A stretch of DNA of 64,000 nucleotides from Sclerotiophoma versabilis (GCA_012274445.1 JAAROD010000054.1:1178001-1242000), one strand, 5' to 3'; shown: positions 1 to 11,099, numbered from the stretch's first letter. Notes: generated from the letters alone by a model not told the origin. Numbers and translations: made by a program.

Positions 1-555
1 CTTTACGTACGGCATGCAATCGAAAGATCGAGCGATTCCCAGATCGTCTAATCGACAAAAGAACAGTCTAAGTGCATAAGATGACACTAGAAGGCTGATT
101 TAAGGCTGACTTCAGCAATATTGGCAATCTATGGGTATACAATAAGCAAACATGCCTATCAAAACGTACGTGACACCTGACCTGTAAAACAAATATCGGG
201 ATGTAAAAGACATAACGCAGTGTATATGGAGAAAGATGTTCTTAAGCTGCAATTCTGAAATTCCGGAAATATAATCACAGTACCCGAAAACAGCCTTTGA
301 GCAATAGAGAATTCTGAAAGGCTGATGTGATGCAAATACTGGCAGAGTATCGTAACCGTAACCTGATTCTGAACTTTCTCGAAACGGTGTGATGGGTAAG
401 TTGTCTTTCTAGAATACGTGTGGTAACCTATTGAACTGGCTGCTGATGTATGTATAACCCGGAAGATTGACATAAGAGTGAGCGTTGTTCCTCATGTCAT
501 AAAAACGAAGCTATTACAAGATCGTTCTATCCATTACCATCAAACAAACCAAGCC
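1..555. other. Intergenic left edge
   Basis: No convincing coding region is seen here. Short open frames on the minus strand have no domain and no plausible start. The stretch presumably holds the upstream region of the large gene that follows. A GTG-started extension of that gene reaches back to 478, but the first ATG in frame is at 556. Confidence 0.5.
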
Positions 556-3500
556 ATGTCGACCCCAGGATCCGGAATTTCGTCCCATCAGCAAGAGGCG
601 TCAATAGATCTGACACAAGATTCCGGTGGTCCTCAGAAATCAATTACGTCACCAACGACATCTGGAAATCCTCCACAACAGCCAGGGTCTGGTCCGGGGC
701 CACACGCACAGCAATCGCTACAGGACCCTCTCCATGCGGTACCATCTCTAGTTCAACGGCAAAATGGAATATACGATACTCCACAAGGTCAGTCAGTTGA
801 GCCGGCACGAGGACAAAATGAGGACCCGGAAACCCAGAAGGCGGAAGTGAGTATGACGGGGGTAGATGAAGATGAAATATACTCAGATGATGAAGAAGAT
901 GAAAGAGTTGAAAAGGAAGAACGAGCCAAAGCAAAGGCAAAACACAAAGAGCGGTTCTCCTTTGTTCGACCAGACCATCGTCTTTACGTTGATGTCATTG
1001 CAAACGTCCTCAATAACGGTGACAACAATGGGAAGACGCTTCACGATATCTTCCAGCTCAATGACATCAACAACGTCAAGATATTCCAGCAGAACTATGA
1101 GTCAAAAGCTCATATCATCGACAAGACGGTGAAGGAGCAGCAACAGCATGACTTTACGGCATCTATCGAGGAACTTCGGACCGCAGAGGTTTTTGGCGGC
1201 GAGTCTTGGTTCCATGAACGTAACTGGCTGACACCGAGTGATTGGATTAAATGGAAAGACGATCCGCTCTCTGTACAGCGGAACTTCGGGATTGTGTCCA
1301 AGGTGCTTCGCTGTTTCTTACCTCTTCATGCCGAGTCATACAGGCACCCAGTTAATATGAACCATGATGGCATACGAGCTGTTCATCGAGATCATAACGA
1401 CATACCCGTGTTACCCTACTTCGACCACGTTTGGTCAGCTATAAACTCTTTCTGGGAACAAGCCGAACAAGATAATCAGGAATTGTGGGTCTTTTGGAGC
1501 GACCGTCCAGTAGGAATAACGGATGCAGCGTGGCAAACGCGCATGAAGAGTCTCTGCGACCAAAATCGTGTTGATCTGAGAATAAAACAGAATGCTAAAA
1601 TAGCTACACTCTCGCCAGAGCAACAAACACTAGCTTTTGAGAGAAGGACGAGAAATCTGAAGACAGAAGAGGAGCGGCGTCACGAGATGCAGGAAGGCAC
1701 CAAAAATTACGAGAACCAGTTGCATACCCTGCGAAACAACCGCGTAGAGATCCAACCACGCCAGGCGAACATACTACCAGAAGTTCGAGCAGCGCAGCGT
1801 GAAATCATTCCTTACATGAAAAGCTGGTGGGAGAACAATGAGAATGAATTGGACAACCAAAGGTTCACCCGTGCAAACTGCAGAATCAGAGACGCCACGA
1901 AAGATAGTAATCTTTTACTTGCATACAGTGAGCTTTTGTCCGCGATCAAGGATTTTCGAAGATCTCTTTCGAGCTCCGAAACTACGATCATGGGTACAGC
2001 ATCTGAGACAGAGTGGCTTCCATCGCTGTTGAAGCTCGTTGGAGATGCTATCAGCTTGACCAACCTTTTTCGCAAAGGTGGGCTGGACTGGAAGGCAGTG
2101 GTTTCAAATGACATACATGAAAGATTTCTACGGTTAATGCATAAGTCTGAAGCTGATACGCTGGTTCGTGTAAGAGAGCACTTTGAGGATTCCTGGCTCG
2201 AACCATACTACGAGCAATTGCAGGTATTGGAGTCAACCAGTTCCTTTGCGATATGCTTCGAACAAACCACACAAAGAAATAGCGTACCACTAAAAGATGC
2301 TCTCCGGACTCTTGTCGAGCAATATTTACCATTGAATCGAACCTTGCAAAGCGCCAACGATCTTCTGGGGATTCGACCAAACGACCATAGTATCCCAGTA
2401 AGCGAACTCGAGGCTGCACTGAGGAACCGTGATTCTCAGGAGAATCATCGATATTGCTTAGCAGCCTTCCAGTACAAGATGGTTCTACTTAAAATTCCGG
2501 GCCATGAAATCATGAAGAAAGCAATCAATGTCCCTCTGACAAAATCGCAAGAACAGGATGTCCGCAAACAGGTTCTAGGTCTGAGCCTCACCATACTTCC
2601 GGGTGATACAGAAGCGCATTCGCAGTATCCTATGATGTCTGCTGCAACTTTCACAAGTCAATACTCATCATGCGCTGAGCAGATGACAGAAATGTGGGGA
2701 GGCAGTTCTATTGGCGGTCGGTTCTTTATCAACCGATACGGACCAACTGATATACCCATCTTCCGGATCGAAAGGCAAGCTGTTTCCGGACACAGCTGGG
2801 GATCAGTTACCTTTCCATTGCCATACCAGATTTCGGAGGACAACAAATTTGGTCACATCAAGAAGTACGGACCCGAGCACATCCGAGGCATCGCGGGTGT
2901 GGCATGGAGTGAGGATATCGACTTGACTATATATCCAGATGCTATTGAATACTTAAACCCAATCTACCATGATCGGTCCAATGAGAATTATATGGGGATG
3001 TACAAGTCAACCTACGTACTGGTGATATGGGATCGGTTTGGTGCTGGTCCAAACAATCCTACGGCCTGGGAATATAAGTGGGAAACACGAACAGATCTAA
3101 GAAAGAGATGGCTGAAGGAAACTGACCGAAAGATCTACGAATTCGCGAAAGAAAGTCAGGTGCGGTTCGAGGCCTGGCGGAATGGCCAGCCTCCAACCAA
3201 GTCCCGCGAAATTTCGCCATATCCAACAAAATCGGCGAAACTGGGGCTACAAAGATCCGAAGGATCCCTCACATCAGCAGACAGACAGAATGTTACGTCA
3301 TTGGCTGCGTCGTACCGGATGATTCCTTCACCGCAGCCGTCGCTCTCTAGCCCCAGAATAGTGCAGCGGCAACAATCTTTGGAACGTCAGAGCGAAGGAT
3401 ATGGAAAGTTTCCCAATGCAGATAGCCGCAACAGGGTTAGGTTCCAAGGACCGGGCTCTACTTATGGCTTCCGAAGTAGTAGTGAGGAGTCTATGTTAGC

Positions 3501-3681
3501 AGAAGAGGGCATCAGCACATCAGTCGAGACTACAGACGATATCGAATTGATTTGGAACATCTGTCGGCGTAAGTACGTTGGTGATCTTGAGAAACAGAAA
3601 GACTACATGGAACTCATATATGGACCGGGATGGAGACATGCGATGATGGATTCAATGAGGAGCTTTTCATTAGGTGCTTAG
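556..3681 (+). CDS. Large unrecognised protein, 1041 aa
   Basis: A single long intronless open frame that I do not recognise. The first in-frame ATG at 556 gives a 1041-residue protein; the frame stays open back to a GTG at 478, so the start is inferred. The first ~110 residues are Gln/Pro/Ser-rich and look disordered, followed by an acidic patch and a Lys/Glu-rich stretch (DEDEIYSDDEEDERVEKEER). The middle is a globular region with many charged helices. The segment around residues 740-860 (GGRFFINRYGPTDIPIFRIER and following) looks like a compact folded domain. The C-terminus is again Ser-rich, ending in a short charged helix. No signal peptide or membrane segment is visible. Length and uniform codon use argue it is a real gene. 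Function unknown. Confidence 0.75.
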   Translation: MSTPGSGISSHQQEASIDLTQDSGGPQKSITSPTTSGNPPQQPGSGPGPHAQQSLQDPLHAVPSLVQRQNGIYDTPQGQSVEPARGQNEDPETQKAEVSMTGVDEDEIYSDDEEDERVEKEERAKAKAKHKERFSFVRPDHRLYVDVIANVLNNGDNNGKTLHDIFQLNDINNVKIFQQNYESKAHIIDKTVKEQQQHDFTASIEELRTAEVFGGESWFHERNWLTPSDWIKWKDDPLSVQRNFGIVSKVLRCFLPLHAESYRHPVNMNHDGIRAVHRDHNDIPVLPYFDHVWSAINSFWEQAEQDNQELWVFWSDRPVGITDAAWQTRMKSLCDQNRVDLRIKQNAKIATLSPEQQTLAFERRTRNLKTEEERRHEMQEGTKNYENQLHTLRNNRVEIQPRQANILPEVRAAQREIIPYMKSWWENNENELDNQRFTRANCRIRDATKDSNLLLAYSELLSAIKDFRRSLSSSETTIMGTASETEWLPSLLKLVGDAISLTNLFRKGGLDWKAVVSNDIHERFLRLMHKSEADTLVRVREHFEDSWLEPYYEQLQVLESTSSFAICFEQTTQRNSVPLKDALRTLVEQYLPLNRTLQSANDLLGIRPNDHSIPVSELEAALRNRDSQENHRYCLAAFQYKMVLLKIPGHEIMKKAINVPLTKSQEQDVRKQVLGLSLTILPGDTEAHSQYPMMSAATFTSQYSSCAEQMTEMWGGSSIGGRFFINRYGPTDIPIFRIERQAVSGHSWGSVTFPLPYQISEDNKFGHIKKYGPEHIRGIAGVAWSEDIDLTIYPDAIEYLNPIYHDRSNENYMGMYKSTYVLVIWDRFGAGPNNPTAWEYKWETRTDLRKRWLKETDRKIYEFAKESQVRFEAWRNGQPPTKSREISPYPTKSAKLGLQRSEGSLTSADRQNVTSLAASYRMIPSPQPSLSSPRIVQRQQSLERQSEGYGKFPNADSRNRVRFQGPGSTYGFRSSSEESMLAEEGISTSVETTDDIELIWNICRRKYVGDLEKQKDYMELIYGPGWRHAMMDSMRSFSLGA

Positions 3682-4426
3682 GTTCTACAACAACTTGGAA
3701 ACAGTTTCGAATTGTAGCTATTGTGATCAAATTTGATATAAGCTAGTTGCAACACGTAAGCCTAACTTTTGCCCAGGCACATTGTGAGATGAAGTTCAAC
3801 AAATATTTCGTTTGAGCTGCAAGCGCCCTGTACTGGATTTAGAGTAATTTGGGCAAAGGTTCTTCACAGACAACAAGTTCCGAGCGTCTCCTTCTAGAGA
3901 CGCAGGTGGACAAGGCCATATTTGTGCAAAACAGCAGTTTTTATCGTGCGAAAAGCCATATCTTCACTGTATCGAGCTACTTACACGAATATGTTTGAAG
4001 CCATGCGTTCCTTACCTGCTGGGTCCCGAAGTGAACTATGCAATAGCACTAGGGGTAACCCAAATGTATGATGTCCCACTTCCATGTGCGCAGTACCGCG
4101 TACATCCGCACAAGAGGCAGGTGCGCTCGTTCATTGGAAGCCAAAATATGAGAATGGGCTCACGAGAAATGCAGTCTCTACGGTGGTCTGGTGCATCAAG
4201 CTGGAAAACGTATTCGATACACCAGAATCAGATTGTTCGCAATGATACCACCAGACAATAAATGGTAAATGTGTTGTTGCAAAAGTCGTTCAGACCAGAT
4301 TGTTGGAAAACCATGAGCTAAATTTCAGATTGCAAAAGCCCTTTATAGATCTTTGGATCGTTGTGTGGCTACAAGAGTAGTACATAAGCCACACAGCACC
4401 TGAAAGATTTTTATCTGCCCCAAATC
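3682..4426. other. Intergenic region, nothing recognised
   Basis: Short open frames (for example 3995-4261, which begins with TTG) carry no recognisable domain. This probably contains the terminator of the upstream gene and the promoter of the cupredoxin-like gene. Confidence 0.4.
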
Positions 4427-5170
4427 ATGTACGCCCTCCAGAATATACCACTACCTACGTCTCGCAGTACTATCACATGGAGCTACCACACCGGAGGGTG
4501 GAACAGCTCGTCCTCTGGGTCTTCCAGATGGAATTCAGATTCTTCGAACGCATCGGAGATTGTGGACATACAGGTTAGCGTTGTAAACACGACGTTGTTT
4601 AACCCTAGCAATATCACAGCTTCCCCTGGAACTCTGGTTCGTTTTCATATTCCCTGGGAAAATTGCAGCATAATCCGAGAGTTCAGCACTCTATGTACTG
4701 AACAGTCAAGTGATCGCATTCCCCTGGATTTTCAGCATCCCAAGGCATCCAACACCAGTCAGTCGGGTTTCCTCGACTACCTCATTGATACAGATGCTGC
4801 TCAGTGGCTGTACCTCGATGTTACCCCTGCAGATTCTCGTTGTGATCTGGGTATGGCTTTCAGAATCAACCCAAATCACGACTGGAGCATCTCAAGTAAC
4901 AGCACACAAAATCATACAGAGCCATCCAACTCCTCTGTGACCACGCAAGAAGTACACAGCTTCTGCGATGGTACTTCACATAAGACTTCGAGCGGGATCT
5001 CCATGTACGAAACTCCGGTTTCTACAATTGCATCGGCATCACAAACTTCTCATCAGCCGCTGGCTTCATCGTTTTTGCCCGAACTTTCCAACGTGGCGTC
5101 GGAGGTAAACATCAAATTCCAACCTCTTATTGTTGTTGCGCTCATCTTTGGTCGTCTCCTGGTAGCGTGA
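4427..5170 (+). CDS. Cupredoxin-like serine-rich surface protein, degenerate
   Basis: A 247-residue protein with the pattern of fungal extracellular cupredoxin-like serine-rich proteins: a beta-strand segment FNPSNITASPGTLVRFHIP (about residues 63-81), then a sandwich region ending in CDLGMAFRINPN (about 144-155). A Ser/Thr/Asn-rich region with several N-glycosylation sequons follows, and a hydrophobic C-terminus (PLIVVALIFGRLLVA) that could be a GPI-attachment signal. Odd points: the copper ligands expected in the family are mostly gone. The His after the first strand is replaced in WENCSII, and the Cys and His of the distal loop are replaced in WLYLDV and SRCDLGM. No signal peptide follows the ATG at 4427, so either an upstream exon is missed or the gene is decaying. 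The family assignment is by pattern only. Confidence 0.6.
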   Translation: MYALQNIPLPTSRSTITWSYHTGGWNSSSSGSSRWNSDSSNASEIVDIQVSVVNTTLFNPSNITASPGTLVRFHIPWENCSIIREFSTLCTEQSSDRIPLDFQHPKASNTSQSGFLDYLIDTDAAQWLYLDVTPADSRCDLGMAFRINPNHDWSISSNSTQNHTEPSNSSVTTQEVHSFCDGTSHKTSSGISMYETPVSTIASASQTSHQPLASSFLPELSNVASEVNIKFQPLIVVALIFGRLLVA

Positions 5171-5306
5171 GTGGAAACGTAAACTGGATTTTAAGTTTTG
5201 GGTTTTGGGATGTCACGTTTTAGGTATCGTAGGCACAATCTGCAAAAATTAATACAAGTGGTTCATTTCGGTCTGACACAGACATGACTCTTCTTGATTA
5301 TTGGGC

Positions 5307-6749
5307 TCATTGGCACTGTCTAGTCTGCTTCTCGACACGTCTCTCAAGTTTGACTTGCAATCCGCGGATATATGAAATAAAGCTTTCCATCTCTTCTGGA
5401 GTTGGCTGCGTTGGCGTATTTTTTTGCAGATTCTCTATGAGGTCCTGCACTTCACCTCCATTGGAGGCTACGTTTGTGGCGAACGAGTAGATTACGTTAC
5501 CTTGCCGCGATAGATATCCATTTATCTGGGCAATCGCATCCTTTGCTTTCCGCTCGCTATAAAGGTCCTTCAACATAGTGAAAACAGTATCGACAATATC
5601 CTTGCCGAGATCTGTTTTCGATTGCGAAAGGCTGTCCAGCAGAGTTCGAGTCACTCCTAGAGCGTGGCCCTTATTGATAGCCGCTTCCTTCTTCGCTTCA
5701 TTAGTAAGCTTGACTTGTTCTACCATCTTGGCTAAACTTTGGGTGGCAATACGCTCGTTTTTCCGAAGCTCGTCCTCCAAACGGGCTTGGTTCAAGACAA
5801 GCCGCGCAATTTCAACATTTTGGTCGTTGATAGTCCTGGTGTATCTGCTCTTGCGTTCCGTATCTTGCAAGGCAGCCACTCTTCTCTGCAGACTAGTGAT
5901 TACCTTGGCTTGATTCGAGTCTTCACGTTTGTAGAAGTCGGTCGACAAGCGTAGAGTTTCAGCTTCAGCAAGCGCAGCCTGACATTCAATCTGGAGGCTT
6001 TCTTCTTTTCGAATAACTGCATGCAATTGCATTCTTGTCTCCTCGTGCTTCGCCAGAATTGCTTCCGTATTTGCGAGCTCTTTTTCAAGGCGCTTCTTCT
6101 CCCCCTGGGCTATGCTCAGTGTGCAAGCGTTCTTTCCTGCCTTGGAGCGCAATCTACCGTTTGCTATGGTGAGTTTAAGGTTTAGATCGTCTCGGGCCGC
6201 GACCATCGCAGTAGTCGTAGTTTTCACTTCTTCGAGTCGATTTTTCTTCTCCTGGAGCATATGCTTGAGTTCGTTGTTCTGGATTTCCTTGAATAAGACG
6301 TTTGACTCTATCTCTGCGATTCTTCCTAACAGCTGCTTGGTTTGTTCGTCGCTTGGTTGGCTACTTTCAATCTTGGTCAAGACCGCCTTTTGAAGATCCC
6401 TTGTTCCAGTACTGAGACTTTCAGCTTCCTGACTCCATTGGCGACTCGACCAGCGTTCAGCCGCATGTTCGCGTTCGAAGAATTCAGCGGTCTGCTGACA
6501 GGCTAGCATTCCTTGCTCTGATTGTTGTTCGACGCGAGCAATGTAGCTCTGCAAGAAGTCTATATGCTGATGGAGGCCATTGATTGTCTCAGCAGCCCTA
6601 CACATTTCGAAAGCCTGGCCTTGGAACATACTTTTCAATGCGTTGTTCAAGGTATACATTTCGAACAGCTGTTGTTGCATCTCCTGATTCTTCGATTGCA
6701 AATCATCATTCTCGCGATTCACTGAAGCAATAATTTCTGCAGGCTCCAT
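5307..6749 (-). CDS. Long coiled-coil protein, 480 aa
   Basis: An intronless minus-strand frame. The first ATG is at 6749 (MEPAEIIASV), with open frame continuing upstream to a TTG at 6818, so an upstream exon is possible. Almost the whole protein is heptad-like and rich in Glu, Lys, Gln, Leu and Ala (NRENDDLQSKNQEMQQQLF, LEKELANTEAILAKHEE, KLTNEAKKEAAINKGHA), which predicts an extended coiled coil. There is no ATPase head, transmembrane helix or zinc motif, so it is not a full SMC-type protein. Resemblance to SMC or myosin tails would be compositional. Function not assigned; a structural or scaffold role is inference. Confidence 0.7.
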   Translation of the reverse strand: MEPAEIIASVNRENDDLQSKNQEMQQQLFEMYTLNNALKSMFQGQAFEMCRAAETINGLHQHIDFLQSYIARVEQQSEQGMLACQQTAEFFEREHAAERWSSRQWSQEAESLSTGTRDLQKAVLTKIESSQPSDEQTKQLLGRIAEIESNVLFKEIQNNELKHMLQEKKNRLEEVKTTTTAMVAARDDLNLKLTIANGRLRSKAGKNACTLSIAQGEKKRLEKELANTEAILAKHEETRMQLHAVIRKEESLQIECQAALAEAETLRLSTDFYKREDSNQAKVITSLQRRVAALQDTERKSRYTRTINDQNVEIARLVLNQARLEDELRKNERIATQSLAKMVEQVKLTNEAKKEAAINKGHALGVTRTLLDSLSQSKTDLGKDIVDTVFTMLKDLYSERKAKDAIAQINGYLSRQGNVIYSFATNVASNGGEVQDLIENLQKNTPTQPTPEEMESFISYIRGLQVKLERRVEKQTRQCQ

Positions 6750-7527
6750 GACGGGATCGCAGCTTCTCTTCAGTCTGGTCCGGTAATCGTGTAGATGTTT
6801 CCACGGTTGACTCTCCAAGCGGATGAAGGTATACGTTGCGGACGAACTGAACCAATATTAGTCGTCTTGTATTCAAAAAGACGTCTTTCGTAGAGGCCGA
6901 CAGTGAGGGAAGATGGTGCGAATAGGAGAAGATCAGGTAGCCAGGTCTGGACTCAAATCAGCGGTGAAAGCTCGGCACAGCGTTTTTAGCAATTCAACGC
7001 CACAGCGCTTACAAAGGCAACCCTGGCATGAAATTTTATGCAGCCAAGCAATTCAAATAGCGTTTCAGGCAGCCCCAGTCTGCGGGCTCTGTGAGGACGA
7101 TGTGATAACCACGGCTGAGATCTGCAGCTTCAGACTTGAGTTCACACACTAGCGACTATATTTGTGTGATACGATATACCCTGACCTGGCAAGCTAGTAA
7201 GATCCGGTTAAATGAGTAGCCCGGTGTAGAATGACCTCACTATCGCGCGTAAAGGCAAATCTCGCTGCGTGCCAGATCACAGTTTCAACATAGCGAAGTA
7301 AAAACGACCCAAGCGTCTGATGAATATGTGCTTAATTGACAGGATGGATGTAGAACTATCTTAACCTGAGATACAAGAACTTGTAAGGAATTGAGTAGCT
7401 GGGGGAGCAGCTGACGACCATGTCGTGACAATACTCTTCTGAATCGTGGAAACATTATGACAACCCACAGTTGGCACAAATAACTCCTCCATCAACCTTT
7501 CATAATTGCTGGCCCCACCGGTAATGT
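6750..7527. other. Intergenic region, nothing supported
   Basis: Short open frames here (such as 6913-7152 on plus and two overlapping minus-strand frames at 7285-7546) show no domain, and no splice structure joins them sensibly. Confidence 0.4.
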
Positions 7528-7971
7528 TCAGCATGGCGCACGACATGGCTTTGTGGCCTGTGCATTGCCTTCAAACAATTAGCATGTGAGCTGTACACAT
7601 GAGGCACGGACTTCGGCGCACCACTCAATAGCAACTGGTCCATTTGGAGAATTGCATGGTACGTTGAACGAGGCAATCTGGTCGCCAGCACAATCGCGTG
7701 GTGCGACATTCCAGGAGACAGGCAAGAAGCTTGCATTCATATAGGTGAATGTTGCTTCGCATGATGAGTTTTGAGCGTTAAATAGCCTTCGATACCATTA
7801 GTAGTCCATGAAGATCATTTGCGGCAGCGAAACATACTGGAAGTCCAATGTCTGTCCAGCCTGCACAGTGGTGATAGGATTAATCAAACACGGCATAGCC
7901 TGATCTAAGGTGAGCCAAGCCTGGCTACGGACCAAGGCCGGCAAGGCGAACGTGAGTGCGATTTTGATCAT
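7528..7971 (-). pseudogene. Small secreted cysteine-rich protein with in-frame stop
   Basis: Read on the minus strand from the ATG at 7971, the protein begins with a clear signal peptide (MIKIALTFALPALVRSQA). The frame is interrupted by one TAA at 7798-7800, then continues in the same frame into a Cys-containing region with the pattern VPCNSPNGPVAIEWC, which resembles the end of fungal secreted beta-sandwich proteins. A candidate 39-nt intron at 7558-7596 (GTACAG...TGCTAATTG...CACAG) would extend the C-terminus with three more Cys before a TGA at 7528. If the TAA derives from CAA it is a C-to-T change at CpA, as RIP produces. Alternatives are stop readthrough, an unseen intron or a sequencing error. 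A mature secreted protein or effector role is inference. Confidence 0.45.
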
Positions 7972-8270
7972 GATTATAATGCAATGTTTGCTGAGAACGT
8001 GTTGCTTTTGCTGAGTATATATAGCTTTCAGGCGTGCGAGAGAGTCCTATCAGGACTACGTTAGCGCTTTCTGTTCTCTGTTTTCCATTTTTGAGAAACG
8101 GGCAGCCGCAATTCGTGAAAATTGAAACTCCATTTTAGCATCTAACTAGCGAGCGCTGAGCAGACGAGATGAATGTTGATGCTATCACTTAGCACGATAC
8201 CTACTAATAGTTGTAGGCAGCGCCCTAGATACTTCACAGAAAATTTCCATACACTTATTACTAAGCCATA

Positions 8271-8627
8271 ATGACTCATCAGCGAGAGAATTTTTGGATG
8301 CATGACGATAACACTGTTACGATCCCAAACTCCGACGTTCTAATTAAGATCAGACACGACTTGGAAACGAACAAGAGGCTTCTTATCAAGATTGCCGCAG
8401 CGACACTTTTGTCTCACATCCCTCAGTTGGCCACTGGAGTGCAGCAAAACCCCCCGAACGTAACATCAGTAGATGATCTTCATCCCACGCAGTTATCGTA
8501 CCGGAAGAGAAGCGCAGTCTACCACACAATCGACTCCACCGGCGTGCTGCTCAAATCCAAGTTTCGGTTCATAACAAGTCAACCACGCCTCTTCACCATC
8601 CCAGAAGCACGCAACGAGGAAGAATAA
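8271..8627 (+). CDS. Hypothetical protein, 118 aa
   Basis: A short intronless frame with an ATG in ordinary context. It is moderately charged, with one possible helix (IRHDLETNKRLLIKIAAATLL). No signal peptide, zinc motif or known family was recognised. Support is only ORF length and balanced composition, so it may not be a gene. Confidence 0.35.
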   Translation: MTHQRENFWMHDDNTVTIPNSDVLIKIRHDLETNKRLLIKIAAATLLSHIPQLATGVQQNPPNVTSVDDLHPTQLSYRKRSAVYHTIDSTGVLLKSKFRFITSQPRLFTIPEARNEEE

Positions 8628-9680
8628 GTGTCAGCACAAGCTCACGGTGTGATCTTGTTATCTGCGCTCATTTCGAACTTCAGTTCAGACTAGACGTGCC
8701 CGTCTCGCCGGTCCAGTACCGAGCAATCCGAGCAAAAGCCCCGATTCTCAGATTGCAGGATAGCTGTTCTCGCTCTCAGGATGGCCAGTAAATAGCTTCT
8801 AATGTGCTCTTGCGATCCTAACTGAGGCTATGCACGGTTGACTGAGACCTTAGAAGTACGTAACGGCTCTCCATAATAGGCTGGAATCGCATTCTAGGCT
8901 GTTTCTGCGCCTGTCCTGGAAATCCCACCTAGCCTCAGATAGAATAGAAAAGCTATCGGTATCTGAAGTATTATCAGTATATATGTTAAAAAGGGACAGA
9001 GTTCTTAGAATACCTTGTTCACTTCAGTTACCCTTTGCCTTGATCACATTCTCCCCAATGTGATAGATGCCCTCTTGCCCCAGCTTTGCCTTGCTAATTC
9101 TAGTAATTCCTTTCCACTGCTCTGACCTATGTACAATCCAACGTGTAGTCGTATAGGCTAGATTGCACTCCCTAGATAGTGTTTTCGTGATGCTCTAGAA
9201 ATTTCGGCGATGAGTTAGCGATCTAGTCCGTAAGGAGGTTAACCTCAATTGTCACCACTCTGTCTACGAGAGCTCTGCAGCGGTCACGTTCTTTGCACAA
9301 GCTCCTCCCTCTCTTTAGGTAGGTCATACATAGTCGTAGCTTAGTAAGTCGAACGTCGATAAAGTTGGACTATCATCTCGGCTGAGCGGCGGCTAAGCCC
9401 GACGCGTAAAGCCTTACGTCATGAACTGACTGGCTACTCCCGCAGCTTCGACCAGAATATGGCTAGCTGACCAGAACATAAACCTAGGTAGTAAGGTATT
9501 AGGCTCATGCACTTGAAGATCTTAGAGCTTGACATTCCGACTCGAACACAAGTATCAGAACCACTTCTTGATCCCTGAAATCTAGCTGCTACGCGTGAGC
9601 ACATGTTCCGTGATGCCTCCAATGCTCTCTCTCCGATCTCATGTTGCCCGGCTGATGACTACGAGTATATGATCCTCACA
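8628..9680. other. Long noncoding stretch with possible repeat remains
   Basis: No coding signal. All frames are broken every few dozen codons. The text has a patchy composition and short inverted repeats (for example ATCACATT-CTCCCC-AATGTGAT at 9043-9064), as expected for a decayed repeat, but no terminal repeats or transposon protein could be identified. Confidence 0.35.
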
Positions 9681-9681
9681 A

Positions 9682-11099
9682 TCATCCAAGCCGAAAGCTA
9701 AGATCGAACCCTTTCCCATCTAGCTTTTCCATAATCGTTGCATGCACAGCACCTTTATTGATCCTTCGAAAAGTCCCTCCAATCTTCCATAGACATTCTG
9801 AAGACGTTTGGAACGAAAAACGCCGATAATTCAACAAGTGGCATGTTTGTGCGGCATTCCGAACTATGCACTGCGCTAAAGACACTGTTGAGATGCCATT
9901 TCAACATGCTGACCGGAATCTTATCGACAATGCACTCTATTCTGATCACAGTTAGCTTGTAAACCCCAGGCTTCGAATTCGGTAAAAACTCACACTTTGG
10001 CCCACTGTGACGGGTTCTCATGCAACTTGGTCCCACTAGCCAAACAAACGGCAACGCATTCCTCGTAGCAACGCATTAATTCCTCATCAGTTGCAAAGAG
10101 GTCTAAACTGAATATTGCTTGAACTTCTCTCAGAAGCCATCCGAAGCTCACGTGGGATATCGAAATGTTGTTTCCAACAGTCAATGGTAGTATAAAATCT
10201 CCGTAAGGATCTTCAGAAACTGGATGAGCGCCGTGCTTTTGGATAATGTTCTGTAGCTTGTCAGCTTATTGTTCACCGACAGAGCTGATACATTACTTGG
10301 AGTTGTCGCAATGGATTCATAGCTATTGGTAGACATCGTTTCACTTCTGCGGTGGTATTGCATCGAAGCCCCGTTGTGACGGCTTTTCCATCATGGCTGA
10401 CCAGCCGAGTGAGACACAACCAGTTTGGTGACGTATTGGTCACTCCTCGACAGGTCCCTCCGGGTGGAACTATGTCATTGAAAAAGATAACCTCAAGGTA
10501 TCCTTGACAGAACAGAAGGATCCGCATCTCACGCTTGACACGTGCAGGGTCTCGGCGCCTCCCAGTAATCAACTCGGGCAAGCTAGGTGGTTCCGGCATG
10601 ATCACTTGGTGATAGAGCAACAATCCTGTGAAATGGCCGGTAGACGCTTATATAACCTTCTACTTTGGCAGGATTACCTTATTGTGGGTACGCGGCTCGC
10701 GAAATTCAGGGGTTTGTATGGTCAGAAAGGATCCGTATGGCCAACGATAAGATCATTGGTCCGGACACTTGCGTGGAACATGGAGTGACAACCTTGATAG
10801 CAAGGATGGATGTGATTATACTGTAACGGCTTAAGTAGAACGTGACTGCATAAAAGATGCCGGATCTGAATTGACAGCACTCCAGTGTTGCTGAATCCCA
10901 GAACAAAGCATGCAACTTCAGCAGGTGGGCTTGCCTTTTGTTCATATGGGGTGCGTTCTGGCCTGAAGACATCTCTAATCAAAACGGAGTTGTACATCCA
11001 GCATGGAGGGGTTATTGACTGTCCTGCATTGTGAATCCTAAATAACCCGTCATTGTCGAAGGCTCTGAAATTTTTAACGCCGAGATGGCTTAGCTCCAT
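9682..11099 (-). CDS. Unrecognised multi-exon gene, copy A of a two-copy family
   Basis: Several overlapping minus-strand frames look like exons of one gene, although I could not fix all junctions. Order from the 5' side: 10722-11099, 10273-10623, 9990-10184, 9755-10054. The reason to treat them as one gene is collinear similarity with the locus at 23830-25108: WLCLTRLVSHDGK...RCLP here versus WLLCSRMVCRDGG...RCLP there; ECVAVCLASG versus TCMAVCMASG; and KWHLNSVFSAVHSSEC versus KWHLDSIEYSMNC followed in both by a (M)EDW/GEDW segment. Copy A lacks the Cys-rich tail present in copy B. No known domain was recognised. It could be an active gene or a decaying one. Confidence 0.4.

Noticed and set aside
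3995..4261. 88-codon plus-strand frame as a gene
   Set aside because: Starts with TTG, carries no domain, and has no splice link to the next gene.
8940..9070. Solo LTR of a retrotransposon
   Set aside because: AT-rich text with a TGTTA start and a small inverted repeat, but no matching TG...CA ends, target duplication or second copy was found.
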